A stretch of 40,244 bases of DNA from Bianquea renquensis (GCF_014384895.1 NZ_JACRSQ010000027.1:1-40244); one strand, 5' to 3'; numbered from the stretch's first letter, positions 8,076-16,380 are shown. The notes: generated by a model from the letters alone, not told the origin. Numbers and translations: made by a program.

Positions 8076-8615
8076 ATGGGTCTTCTGTCAATCGTTTTCC
8101 TCGGAATCGCCACAAATCTGGATAATCTCTTCATTGGGATTGCTTTTGGCGCCAGAAAACGCAATATCACCTTGCTTCAAAATGTCCTCATTGCATCGAT
8201 CTCTGCAATAACTGCCTACGTAGCTTGCCTCTTCGCTGTCTTGATTTCCAGTCATTTTTCTGTGTATGCCAATATTGCTGGAAGTATCTTTTTGCTCCTG
8301 TTAGGCTTTATTGGGCTCCTCAAGCCGACGCCCTCCAACTCTGAGGTATCGGTGGATCGCCCTCTTCACATAAAAGAAACCGCCCTCCTCGGCGGTTCTC
8401 TGGCAATCAATTGTCTACCTGTTGCCATCGGTGCGGGCTCCGCTGGGATCTCCCCCCTCGGTCTTAGCGCCTCCGTTTTTCTTTTCAGCGTTTTTGTCCT
8501 GGCAGTTGGGATCCACTTCGGCAAAAAACTTGCATCCTGCTGCCATGAACGCACGCTGAACGCGCTTTCCTCTCTTCTTCTAATCTTGATCGGGGTGTGG
8601 GAACTCTTTCATTGA
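8076..8615 (+). CDS. MntP/YtaF-like membrane protein (putative metal efflux)
   Basis: A 179-residue protein with about six predicted membrane segments, in two halves. The first half carries NLDNLFIGIAFGARKRN (about 14-30), the acidic-residue motif typical of the MntP manganese exporter and the related YtaF sporulation proteins. The second half begins near NCLPVAIGAGSAGIS. Either Mn2+ efflux or a YtaF-like role is possible. Two upstream in-frame starts exist (8013 and 8061), but the ATG at 8076 is preceded by GAGGGG with 9-nt spacing. It follows the CaCA exchanger on the same strand, giving a small cation-transport pair. Its stop overlaps the convergent GNAT gene by 7 bp. Confidence 0.75.
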   Translation: MGLLSIVFLGIATNLDNLFIGIAFGARKRNITLLQNVLIASISAITAYVACLFAVLISSHFSVYANIAGSIFLLLLGFIGLLKPTPSNSEVSVDRPLHIKETALLGGSLAINCLPVAIGAGSAGISPLGLSASVFLFSVFVLAVGIHFGKKLASCCHERTLNALSSLLLILIGVWELFH

Positions 8616-9106
8616 ACTTTCTTTTCCATGATGAAATCGTCCATCACGTATCCCTCACCAATATCGCTGACTTGCTCTCGAGTTTTCACAAATCCTAGCC
8701 GTTCGTAGGCCGCAATGGAGCCGGTATTATGCCGGTTAACCGTCAGCCAAATCTTTTTCCATCCGTTTTTTCTGCAAGCATTTTCAAGAAATTGAATCGT
8801 CTCCGCTGCAAACCCCTTGTGGCGGAAGGATTTGTCTATGTAGATCTTGCTTAAAAATAATCGATCTTCTCCGGGTTCAATCGCTGTATATCCCACATCG
8901 ACTCCATCGGAGCGCAGAAAGTAATACTGATACCCTTCTTCTGTCATCTGCCCTTCGATCGCCGCGGAGGACTGAAGCGTTCTTAACATATACGCCACTT
9001 GTTCCGGCCCAATGATATCTGTATAGTGTTCTGTCCATATTGTTTTGGCCAGCTCACTAAGCCTTTGTACGTCTTCTTTCGAGTTTCTTGCTGGGACAAT
9101 TTCCAC
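8609..9106 (-). CDS. GNAT-family N-acetyltransferase
   Basis: A 165-residue soluble acetyltransferase that would transfer acetyl from acetyl-CoA to an amine on an unknown small molecule or peptide. The acetyl-CoA pyrophosphate-binding motif is visible as RHKGFA (Q/R-x-x-G-x-G/A) after the beta strand FLSKIYID. NTGSIAAYERLGFVKTR near the C-terminus is the usual GNAT motif B. The start is GTG at 9106, with AAGGAG a few bases upstream. The gene is convergent with the MntP/YtaF-like gene and overlaps its last codons. A promoter lies about 100 nt upstream. The substrate cannot be predicted. Confidence 0.88.
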   Translation of the reverse strand: MEIVPARNSKEDVQRLSELAKTIWTEHYTDIIGPEQVAYMLRTLQSSAAIEGQMTEEGYQYYFLRSDGVDVGYTAIEPGEDRLFLSKIYIDKSFRHKGFAAETIQFLENACRKNGWKKIWLTVNRHNTGSIAAYERLGFVKTREQVSDIGEGYVMDDFIMEKKVQ

Positions 9107-9202
9107 CTTTGCTCCTTCTTTCCTGCGTATTTATTTCTCTGATTTATCTCCTGTCCCCTCAGCCTGATTTTATTCGGCTTCCTCTTTGCTGCATGTATTG
9201 TA

Positions 9203-9231
9203 ATTGTATCACAAGACTGGTTTCTATGCAA
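9203..9231 (-). promoter_or_regulatory. Promoter of the GNAT gene
   Basis: On the minus strand TTGCAT (9226-9231), a 17-bp spacer and TACAAT (9203-9208) give a good sigma-A promoter, with a leader of roughly 90-100 nt to the GTG start at 9106. Apart from this promoter and the leader, nothing is apparent in 9107-9317. Confidence 0.65.
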
Positions 9232-9317
9232 GCTGATGATTGGCGCTGGCGATAAGCTGGATTTCTGCATTGCTATGGCTTTTTCTTCTATATCCCGATC
9301 TTCCATTTGCTGTTAAT

Positions 9318-9590
9318 TTAGCGGCTATCTATCTTCTTCTTTTTATGTCGCCTCCAGCTTGCTATACCCCTTCTCCTCGCACCTCCCTTTTCACTGTCTT
9401 TTTAGCGGCTACTTTTCCTCTTCTTTTCTTGTCGCCTCCATCTCGCTTTGCCCCTTTTCCTCGCCCCTCCCTTTCCACCGTCTTTTTTAGCGGCTACTTT
9501 TCCTCTTCTTTTCTTGTCGCCTCCAGCTCGCTATACCCCTTCTCCTCGCACCTCCCTTTTCACCGTCTTTTTTAGCGGCTACTTTCCTCA
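9318..9590. repeat. Pyrimidine-rich tandem repeat, 84-85-bp unit, 3 copies plus a partial fourth
   Basis: The marker TTAGCGGCT recurs at 9318, 9402, 9487 and 9572, so the unit is 84-85 bp. Each unit then reads a C/T-rich stretch including CTTGTCGCCTCCAGCTCGC and CCTCGCACCTCCC. The period is not a multiple of three and the plus strand is almost purine-free over long runs, so a coding role is unlikely. It may adopt unusual structures (triplex-type) or be a minisatellite. It lies between the GNAT gene and the hydrogenase operon. No relation to the 107-bp array at the right end is obvious beyond the pyrimidine bias. Confidence 0.85.
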
Positions 9591-9712
9591 CATCACTTCT
9601 ATATTCAACTCGCCAGCCGAAAAAGGCAATAAAAAAACGCCGTCCATGACGCCGTGACACTTCTCCGCAAAAAATTAAAAAAACACTCCCCCAAACCCTT
9701 TTACTCCGTCCC

Positions 9713-9928
9713 CTATAGGATTCGGTTCACCTTCAATATATTCAGAATCTCCTGCGTTTCCAATCCGCTCTCCGAATCTTCATACGTCGCAATCAGATTC
9801 TTCCCTTCCCGGTGCGCCATCTTCTTCCCGAGCCTCTCCACATACTCCCGCAATGTTCCCAGTAGTACCACAGCCTCGGGTCCAACAAATTCAAGTGAGA
9901 ATGTTACACCGCTTTCTTGACGAAACAC
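9713..9928 (-). CDS. Small hypothetical ORF (doubtful)
   Basis: A 71-residue frame from a GTG at 9928. The residue composition looks protein-like (a segment REYVERLGKKMAHREG and a tail ETQEILNILK), but I recognise no family. The GTG has no well-spaced ribosome binding site, and the frame start overlaps the -35 region of the divergent hydrogenase promoter. It could be a remnant of a larger gene or chance. The rest of 9591-9912 shows no gene. Confidence 0.3.
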   Translation of the reverse strand: MFRQESGVTFSLEFVGPEAVVLLGTLREYVERLGKKMAHREGKNLIATYEDSESGLETQEILNILKVNRIL

Positions 9929-9945
9929 CCCTATGTGTATATAAT
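9917..9945 (+). promoter_or_regulatory. Promoter of the hydrogenase operon
   Basis: TTGACG (9917-9922), a 17-bp spacer and TATAAT (9940-9945) form a near-consensus sigma-A promoter about 40 nt upstream of the first ATG (9987). No clear inverted-repeat operator overlaps it. Confidence 0.85.
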
Positions 9946-9986
9946 AAATATGAAAGTTATTTTTTTATCAATATGGAGGAGCTATC

Positions 9987-10241
9987 ATGAACGTAACCAT
10001 CTGTGTTGGAAGTTCTTGTCATCTAAAGGGATCGCCTAAGGTTATAAAACGTTTGGAATACTTAATTGCCCAGCATCACTTAGAAGATCAGATCGAGCTG
10101 AGTGGATCGTTTTGCATGGACCAATGTAGCCTAGGCTCCAGCGGCGTATGTGTGCAAGTCGATCATGTTGTCCACTCTGTCACCCCTTCCACCGTCGATT
10201 CCTTCTTTCAAGAATATATTCTAGGAGGTCTTGCATCATGA
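9987..10241 (+). CDS. [2Fe-2S] thioredoxin-like ferredoxin subunit
   Basis: An 84-residue protein resembling the C-terminal half of the NuoE/HydC [2Fe-2S] domain. Four cysteines are spaced Cys6-x4-Cys11 (CVGSSC) and Cys43-x3-Cys47 (CMDQC), the pattern of thioredoxin-like [2Fe-2S] ferredoxins. It would pass electrons to or from the hydrogenase-like proteins encoded downstream. GGAGGAG lies 7-8 nt before the ATG. Its stop overlaps the next start (ATGA), so stoichiometric translation is likely. It is the first gene of a four-gene operon. Confidence 0.85.
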   Translation: MNVTICVGSSCHLKGSPKVIKRLEYLIAQHHLEDQIELSGSFCMDQCSLGSSGVCVQVDHVVHSVTPSTVDSFFQEYILGGLAS

Positions 10242-11944
10242 CCAGCATCATAAGCCTGAAAAAAGTTCGCTGCAAAAACTGCCATAAATGTATTCGCTCA
10301 TGTCCTGTGAAATCCATACAGTTTAAAGACGATCAGGCACAAATCATGCCGGAGGAATGTATTCTCTGTGGAACCTGTCTCGAGGTTTGTCCTCAAAATG
10401 CGAAGACTGTTCTCAGCGATATCTTTAAAATCCGTGGATACATAAAAACAGGCGCGACAACCGTTGTGTCACTGGCTCCCTCCTTTGTCGGCATGGGTAT
10501 GCCGCCTGCTAAAACAGTGGGTATTCTAAAGCGTTTAGGTTTTACCCATATACATGAAACCGCCGAAGGCGCCCTGATGGTGTCCGAGGAGTACGCACAT
10601 CTCTGTGAACTGGGAACCATGGAAAATATCATTACCACCTGCTGTCCAACGGTCAATGCACTGTTAGAAAAATATTATCCGGATCTAATTAAGTACGCCG
10701 CCCCCGTTGTGTCGCCAATGATCGCACACGGTATCAAGCTGCGGCAAATCTACGGCGATGAGGCCAAAATCATTTTTGTTGGGCCCTGCATTTCCAAAAA
10801 AGAAGAAGCCCGCGATTCCCGCCACGCTGGCATTATCGACGCCGTTCTCTCCTTTGAGGAACTCAAAAGTTGGATTAAAGAGGAACATATCGACATTGAC
10901 GACATTGAGGAAGCCTCCTTTGAAAATGAGAATCCTAAAGTTGCCCGTCTATATCCTATTACCAGCGGCATCATCTCCACAATTATGGCAAAAGGAAGTC
11001 TCCAGCATTACAAAAAGCTATCCGTGGATGGTATCGAGAACTGTAAAGAGATGCTCCAGTCCATGCGCGATGGCAAGATACACGGTTGCTTTATCGAGAT
11101 GAATTCATGTCCCGGTGGATGTATCAATGGGCCCGCCATGTCGGATCGTTCTCGCTTCACGGCTCAGTTGGAGGTGGAAGACTATACGGGCGAAGACGCC
11201 GCTGTCTTTCCGCCTGTGGAGCGCATCTATACTCTGGACAAAACCTTCATCGACGCCAGCGAAACGCCAAATCTGCCGACTGAGGAAACCATCCGCTCCA
11301 TACTAAAATCCATCGGAAAAGAATCACCCGACGACGAGCTGAACTGTGGAGCCTGTGGATATCCCACCTGTCGAGAAAAAGCCATCGCCGTATACCAGGG
11401 AAAATCGGAACTTACCATGTGTCTTCCTTATATGAAGGAAATGGCGCAATCTCTGTCCAATGTTATCCTGAGCGTAACCCCGAATACGATTATGCTAGTG
11501 GACAAAGATCTAAAAATCTGCGAATTCAACCAGGCAGCGGAAAAACTGTTCGGCATCTCCCGCAAGGAAGCCATCGGCTGTTATATCTATGAATTCATGG
11601 ACTCCAGCGATTTTGAATTTGTTTTGGAAGAAAAAATTCCGATACTGGACAAAAAGGTAACCTACGAGAATTTAGGCGTGACGGTCATGGAAAATATTTT
11701 GTACATTCCGGAACAACATATGATCATGGGACTGATGAAGGATGTCACCAGCGAAGAAAACCAGCGCGACAAGCTGTATAATTTGAAGATGGACACCATT
11801 GCCATGGCCCAGAAGGTCATCGACAAGCAGATGGTCGTAGCTCAGGAGATCGCGGGACTGCTGGGCGAGACCACAGCGGAGACTAAAGTCACGCTGTCCA
11901 AGCTGAAAGACATGATCGTTTACAATGAGGAGAATGGACAATGA
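10238..11944 (+). CDS. Sensor-type (group C-like) [FeFe] hydrogenase with PAS domain
   Basis: A 568-residue multidomain protein. Two [4Fe-4S] ferredoxin motifs (Cys12/15/18/22 and Cys41/44/47/51) precede an H-cluster domain with TTCCP (Cys135, Cys136), VGPCISKKEEA (Cys184) and EMNSCPGGCINGP (Cys291, Cys295). Next come a further four-cysteine Fe-S motif, C-x2-C-x4-C-x16-C (370-395), a PAS domain (about 405-510) and a helical tail. This arrangement is that of putative H2-sensing HydS-type hydrogenases, whose output could act on the PP2C phosphatase encoded next. The frame opens at 10148, but the ATG at 10238 follows AGGAGG (10223-10228). It overlaps both neighbours by 4 nt. Sensing is inferred; catalytic H2 turnover is possible. 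Confidence 0.9.
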   Translation: MTSIISLKKVRCKNCHKCIRSCPVKSIQFKDDQAQIMPEECILCGTCLEVCPQNAKTVLSDIFKIRGYIKTGATTVVSLAPSFVGMGMPPAKTVGILKRLGFTHIHETAEGALMVSEEYAHLCELGTMENIITTCCPTVNALLEKYYPDLIKYAAPVVSPMIAHGIKLRQIYGDEAKIIFVGPCISKKEEARDSRHAGIIDAVLSFEELKSWIKEEHIDIDDIEEASFENENPKVARLYPITSGIISTIMAKGSLQHYKKLSVDGIENCKEMLQSMRDGKIHGCFIEMNSCPGGCINGPAMSDRSRFTAQLEVEDYTGEDAAVFPPVERIYTLDKTFIDASETPNLPTEETIRSILKSIGKESPDDELNCGACGYPTCREKAIAVYQGKSELTMCLPYMKEMAQSLSNVILSVTPNTIMLVDKDLKICEFNQAAEKLFGISRKEAIGCYIYEFMDSSDFEFVLEEKIPILDKKVTYENLGVTVMENILYIPEQHMIMGLMKDVTSEENQRDKLYNLKMDTIAMAQKVIDKQMVVAQEIAGLLGETTAETKVTLSKLKDMIVYNEENGQ

Positions 11945-13110
11945 ACGTAGTCGAAGCCGTATACAAAAGTCTCAACAAGAAAAATGAAGAGCTATGCGGC
12001 GATAAAGTGGAGATCGTCCGCACCGATGACTCGATGATCATGATCCTTTCCGATGGGCTGGGCAGCGGTGTAAAAGCCAACATCCTATCCACCTTGTCCA
12101 GCAAAATCATCCGCACCATGTTGAAAGAAGGGGCCTCCATCGACGATGCTGTATCCACCATCGCCAGCACTCTCCCTGTCTGTAGTGTTCGAAAATTAGC
12201 GTATTCCACCTTTAGCATTCTACAGATATATGACGATGGGCACGCCCATCTTACTGAATTTGACAATCCCACCTGCTTCTGTCTCCGTCGGGGCAAGTTG
12301 CTTGAGCTTCCCTTTGAGGAGCGGGAAGTAGCCGGCAAAATCATACGGGAAAGTGATTTTACAGTTGCACAGGGGGATTATTATGTTCTGGTCAGCGATG
12401 GTGTTATCTATGCCGGCGTCGGTGAAACCTTGAATTTTGGATGGACCTGGGATAATGTAGCGCAATATCTGGAACGAGAGTCCACCAAAGGATATTCTGC
12501 CTACCGCATGGCAAATTCATTGGCCTCTGCCTGCAATGACTTGTACATGGGGCTGCCCGGCGATGACACAACTGTCGCCGTGGCCAAAATCATTCCGGCG
12601 CGGCGGGTTCATATACTGGCAAGTCCTCCTCTCCATAAAGAGGACGATGAAAGGTTTGTAAAAGAGTTTATGGCAGACAGCGATGTTCGCATTATATGTG
12701 GGGGAACCAGCGGCAATTTGGTCAGCCGCGTTTTGGGGAAACCCCTGCGCACTTCTGTAAAATATACAGACCCGAGCCTACCCCCTACCGCTGTCATCGA
12801 CGGAATTGATTTGGTTACAGAAGGGGTTCTGACGCTGAACCGAACGCTGGACATTCTGCGGGAATGCCGGAAACACGAGGGAGAACTCCATGACTTAGCG
12901 ATTCTGGACGCAGACAATGGCGCTGCCAAGATCGCAAAAATTTTGATTGAAGACTGCACCCACCTGACGCTGTACATCGGGCAGGCCATCAATCCTGCCC
13001 ACCAAAATCCAGACCTGCCCTTTGATTTGAGTATCAAATACCGTCTCTTGGAGGAGCTGGCCGATTTGGTCCGACAATTTGGCAAGGACGTCACCTGCCA
13101 CTATTATTAA
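11941..13110 (+). CDS. SpoIIE-type PP2C serine/threonine phosphatase
   Basis: A 389-residue soluble phosphatase of the PPM/SpoIIE family. The metal-binding acidic motifs are visible: ILSDGLGSG (Asp38), LVSDGVIYAG in the middle and PGDDTTVAVAKI near 195-207. The last 180 residues are a separate domain without a recognised fold (RRVHILASPPLHK onward). Such proteins dephosphorylate Ser/Thr on partner proteins. Its position between two hydrogenase genes, with a 4-nt overlap to the PAS hydrogenase, suggests it is the output of hydrogen or redox sensing. Two [FeFe]-hydrogenase genes in a four-gene operon recalls the hfs operon of Thermoanaerobacterium saccharolyticum (from memory). Confidence 0.85.
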   Translation: MNVVEAVYKSLNKKNEELCGDKVEIVRTDDSMIMILSDGLGSGVKANILSTLSSKIIRTMLKEGASIDDAVSTIASTLPVCSVRKLAYSTFSILQIYDDGHAHLTEFDNPTCFCLRRGKLLELPFEEREVAGKIIRESDFTVAQGDYYVLVSDGVIYAGVGETLNFGWTWDNVAQYLERESTKGYSAYRMANSLASACNDLYMGLPGDDTTVAVAKIIPARRVHILASPPLHKEDDERFVKEFMADSDVRIICGGTSGNLVSRVLGKPLRTSVKYTDPSLPPTAVIDGIDLVTEGVLTLNRTLDILRECRKHEGELHDLAILDADNGAAKIAKILIEDCTHLTLYIGQAINPAHQNPDLPFDLSIKYRLLEELADLVRQFGKDVTCHYY

Positions 13111-13137
13111 GCATTCGCAAAGGAAAGGAACACGTTC

Positions 13138-14592
13138 ATGTTTGAGTTTAACTCGGATACCCGAAACCTAAAATACCAAGTGCTGTTAGAAGTCGCAACG
13201 CTGGCTTTCGCCAGCCAACTGGAGGAAAAGGTGGAGGAGATCCCTTATAAAATTATCAACACCGATGTCCCTCATTTCCGCTGCTGCGTTTACAAGGAGC
13301 GGGAAATCATTCGGGAACGAACTCGCGTCGCCATGGGACAGGAACCGACCCCCAGCTGCCACAGCAATAACCTTGTAAAGGTACTGCCCGCCGCCTGTGA
13401 AGGGTGCCCGATCAGTCGTTTTCATGTTACAGATAACTGTCAAAAATGCCTTGCGAGAAAATGCGAAAAAGCCTGTCCCTTTGGCGCCATCACCATGACA
13501 GGCCGTGGTGCCTACATAGACCCTGCCAAATGTAAAGAATGCGGCCGCTGCGCCTCCGCTTGCCCTTATAACGCCATCGCGGACCTGATCCGCCCTTGTA
13601 AGCGCAGCTGTCCCACTGGCGCTATCAGCATAGGGGAAAATCATGTGGCGACGATTCTGGAAGACCGATGCATTCGCTGCGGCGCTTGTGTCGCCGCCTG
13701 CCCCTTCGGCGCCATCGCGGACACCTCCTGGATGCTGGATGTCATTGAAGCCCTGCGCAATCCTAAGAAAAAAGTATTCGCCGTGGTTGCGCCCGCTGTG
13801 GAAGGCCAATTCGGCACTGCCATCGGCTTTGGCGGCATTCGGCGCGCCCTATGTGACATAGGATTTGACGACGTCTGGGAGGCGGCTCTAGGCGCTGACG
13901 CTGTGACTACCCATGAAGCCGCCGAACTTAAAATGAATATGGAAATCGGAGACAAGATGACTTCCTCCTGCTGCCCCGCCTTCGTCAGCATGATTCAAAA
14001 GCATTTTCCAAACATTGTGGATAAAATATCCAGCACCGTCTCCCCCATGGTTGCTACAGCCCGCTATCTAAAACATTGCCATCCCGGCTGCACCGTCGTC
14101 TTTATCGGGCCCTGCATCGCCAAAAAAAGCGAGGTTTTTGAAAATTCGGTGGAGGGTTCTGCCGATCTGGCATTGACCTTTGAAGAAATGTTGGCCATGT
14201 TGGAGGCCAAGGGTATTGACATTCAGAGCTATAAAGAGAAAGACCAACAAGCCAGCGTCTATGGCAAAGGATTTGCACAGGCAGGCGGGCTAACAGGCGC
14301 CATTACAAAAGCATTCCAAGAACAGAACTACCCGGTTATGCCTACGGTCCGGCAGTGTCCTGGCGCAGAGGAATGCAAAAAGGCATTGACTCTGCTGAAT
14401 CTAGGCAAACTGCCGGAAGACTTCATCGAGGGCATGATGTGTCCCCAGGGATGTGTCAGCGGTCCCTCTGGGATTCTTCCGTCCAAGGATGTCATTCGAA
14501 ATCGGCAAAAATTATATGCCGATCTGGACCGCAAAGATATCGCGCAAAACTTGCAGGATCATGACTTTACCGGAGTTTCGTTGGAACGGTGA
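13138..14592 (+). CDS. Group B-like [FeFe] hydrogenase
   Basis: A 484-residue iron hydrogenase. The N-terminal part holds many Fe-S cysteines: C-x2-C-x4-C-x3-C (101-113), C-x2-C-x2-C-x3-C (132-142), a CKRSCP pair near 154 and C-x2-C-x2-C-x3-C (178-188). The H-cluster loops are TSSCCPAF (Cys278, Cys279), IGPCIAKKSE (Cys326) and MMCPQGCVSGP (Cys435, Cys439). These fit group B, except that the third loop has PQG where PGG is common. It should catalyse H2 evolution or uptake with ferredoxin. AAAGGAAAGGAAC lies before the ATG, and 27 nt separate it from the phosphatase gene. It closes the operon; no clear terminator follows. Confidence 0.9.
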   Translation: MFEFNSDTRNLKYQVLLEVATLAFASQLEEKVEEIPYKIINTDVPHFRCCVYKEREIIRERTRVAMGQEPTPSCHSNNLVKVLPAACEGCPISRFHVTDNCQKCLARKCEKACPFGAITMTGRGAYIDPAKCKECGRCASACPYNAIADLIRPCKRSCPTGAISIGENHVATILEDRCIRCGACVAACPFGAIADTSWMLDVIEALRNPKKKVFAVVAPAVEGQFGTAIGFGGIRRALCDIGFDDVWEAALGADAVTTHEAAELKMNMEIGDKMTSSCCPAFVSMIQKHFPNIVDKISSTVSPMVATARYLKHCHPGCTVVFIGPCIAKKSEVFENSVEGSADLALTFEEMLAMLEAKGIDIQSYKEKDQQASVYGKGFAQAGGLTGAITKAFQEQNYPVMPTVRQCPGAEECKKALTLLNLGKLPEDFIEGMMCPQGCVSGPSGILPSKDVIRNRQKLYADLDRKDIAQNLQDHDFTGVSLER

Positions 14593-14662
14593 GTCCTAAC
14601 TGGTTTCAGGCACAGTGGTAACTTATGAGAAAGGATTTAATCATTACGGAGGAGAAATCACA

Positions 14663-16324
14663 TTGAAGAAAGAGATAAAATTGATTGCACTGACCATGGC
14701 TTTGACGCTACTCGTAAGCGCTGGACTCATTGGCTGTAAAGGGGACGATTCAAAGAGCTCTGCTGACCACAGCGGGAACCGTTCCGAGGTGGACCAAGTC
14801 ACACCGGAAACCTGGGAGGAGGTGACGCTCAACTACTGGAATCTCGGCAACGGAGAGCAGAAGGACTCCAAAAGAGTTTGGGCCGAGGTCGATCTCCTCA
14901 TACAGGAGTATCTTCCCAACACGAGCGTCAACTGGACACTGATCCCTGGCAGCGAATATGCAGAGAAGTGGGCTCGCGCCATGGCGGCTCAAGAATCCAT
15001 CGACCTAGCCTGGACCGGATATGCGCTTGGATTGCAAAGTGAAGTCAATAGAGGTGCCCTTATGGCTCTGGATGATTTGATCGCAGAGTACGGTCAAGAC
15101 ATCGTCAACACTCTAGGACAAACCGTCATGGACATTCATAAGTTCGCAGATGGCAAGACCTATCAGGTCATCGCCTGGCAGGGTCTGGTGGGTAACCGGT
15201 CTGCGTTCCGGATTCCTAAGGAGATCGCGGAGCTGGTGGGCGGCGAGCAGTATGTTGAGGAGTTGCAGGCAATCTGTTATGAGAACTACAACATTCCCAC
15301 AGCGGAAGCCAAACAGAAGGTCTATGACAAAGTAGAAGAGTACCTGAAGGCTGCGAAGGATGGCGGCATGCTTGGCCAGGGCTATCCCCCGGAACGATTG
15401 GAAAACTGGTATCTAACAAAAGGTACCGTCGGCTTCAGCCAGGGCGGTGGGAGTAATAGTTCCGCATTCTGTATTGAAAAGTTTGACGATACTTTTACGG
15501 TGCAAAATTGGTATGAGTCTGAGCAGATGAAGATGAACTATGAGTACATGGCGAAATGGTTCACAGAAGGCTACATCCGCATGGATGCTGGAAGCTTAGA
15601 AAAGATTGATGTTGACTTCTCAAGAGATGGATTGGACGGATACATACTGAATATGCACAACGGCTTCACCGACACCGTCGCAGAGGAAGAGACAGTAAAA
15701 GCGGGCTTCGACGTGCTGGCCGCCTATACGCAGCCGGAATGTGAGTATGTGCTCGGAACAGCGACAGGCACTTCTATCCCGAAGACGTCCAAACATCCGG
15801 AGCGGGCCATGCAGCTGATGAACCTCTTCTACTCAGAGAAAGGAAAAGAAGCGTATCAGACCTATGTGTATGGCATCCGGGATGAGCACTGGATTGACAA
15901 TGGAGACGGTACAGTGAAGTGGCTGTGCGGCGATGGCAGCCAGGGAAGTGCGGACTGGGATTACGGCAACATGAAGTGGACACAGGGAACCTGCATGTTC
16001 TCCCTGGTAACTCAGGCCGACGTCAAAGGCTACTATGAAATGCTCAAAGAAAAGGAAGCAGACGCGTGGGTGAATCCACTGCTGTCCTTTAAGTTCGACA
16101 ACGCCAATGTACAGGCCCTCACGGCGCAGGTCAACGCAGTCGCAGAAGAATATATACGAACTCTTCAGAGAGGGACGAAAGGAATTGATGGCTGGGAATC
16201 CTACTACAATGAATTCCTTGACAAACTGAGGGCAGCGGGTATCGACGACCTGAAAGCGGAAGCGCAGAAACAAGTGGATGCATATGTAAAAGCAAACCAT
16301 TCCACATGGTCGCCGCAGGAGTAA
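14663..16324 (+). CDS. Extracellular solute-binding lipoprotein with DUF3502-like C-terminus
   Basis: A 553-residue ABC-type binding protein, probably for an oligosaccharide or peptide. The start is TTG at 14663, chosen because GGAGGAG (14648-14654) lies 8 nt upstream; the frame itself opens at 14615. The signal peptide is LKKEIKLIALTMALTL, then the lipobox LIGC with Cys25 as the lipidation site. The mid part (TLNYWNLGNGEQKDS, GTSIPKTSKHPERAM) is typical of family-1 solute-binding proteins. The C-terminus (FKFDNANVQALTAQVNAV, YYNEFLDKLRAAGIDDL) matches the LipO/DUF3502 type. No permease or ATPase genes adjoin it, so it is an orphan that must share a transporter or work as a receptor. A terminator follows. 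Confidence 0.85.
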   Translation: MKKEIKLIALTMALTLLVSAGLIGCKGDDSKSSADHSGNRSEVDQVTPETWEEVTLNYWNLGNGEQKDSKRVWAEVDLLIQEYLPNTSVNWTLIPGSEYAEKWARAMAAQESIDLAWTGYALGLQSEVNRGALMALDDLIAEYGQDIVNTLGQTVMDIHKFADGKTYQVIAWQGLVGNRSAFRIPKEIAELVGGEQYVEELQAICYENYNIPTAEAKQKVYDKVEEYLKAAKDGGMLGQGYPPERLENWYLTKGTVGFSQGGGSNSSAFCIEKFDDTFTVQNWYESEQMKMNYEYMAKWFTEGYIRMDAGSLEKIDVDFSRDGLDGYILNMHNGFTDTVAEEETVKAGFDVLAAYTQPECEYVLGTATGTSIPKTSKHPERAMQLMNLFYSEKGKEAYQTYVYGIRDEHWIDNGDGTVKWLCGDGSQGSADWDYGNMKWTQGTCMFSLVTQADVKGYYEMLKEKEADAWVNPLLSFKFDNANVQALTAQVNAVAEEYIRTLQRGTKGIDGWESYYNEFLDKLRAAGIDDLKAEAQKQVDAYVKANHSTWSPQE

Positions 16325-16333
16325 TGCCGGGTG

Positions 16334-16369
16334 AAAAAGGGGTAGCAGAGAAATTGCTACCCCTTTTTT
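16334..16369 (+). terminator. Intrinsic terminator between convergent genes
   Basis: GGGGTAGCA (16339-16347), a 7-nt loop and TGCTACCCC (16355-16363) form a perfect 9-bp stem followed by six T; AAAAA precedes the stem, so it can serve both the solute-binding protein gene and the converging kinase gene. Confidence 0.92.
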
Positions 16370-16380
16370 GGATTCCTTCT

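Noticed and set aside
9240..9657. Coding frames in the 85-bp repeats
   Set aside because: The repeat period is not a multiple of three, composition is Ser/Phe/Pro-rich artefact and no ribosome binding site is present.
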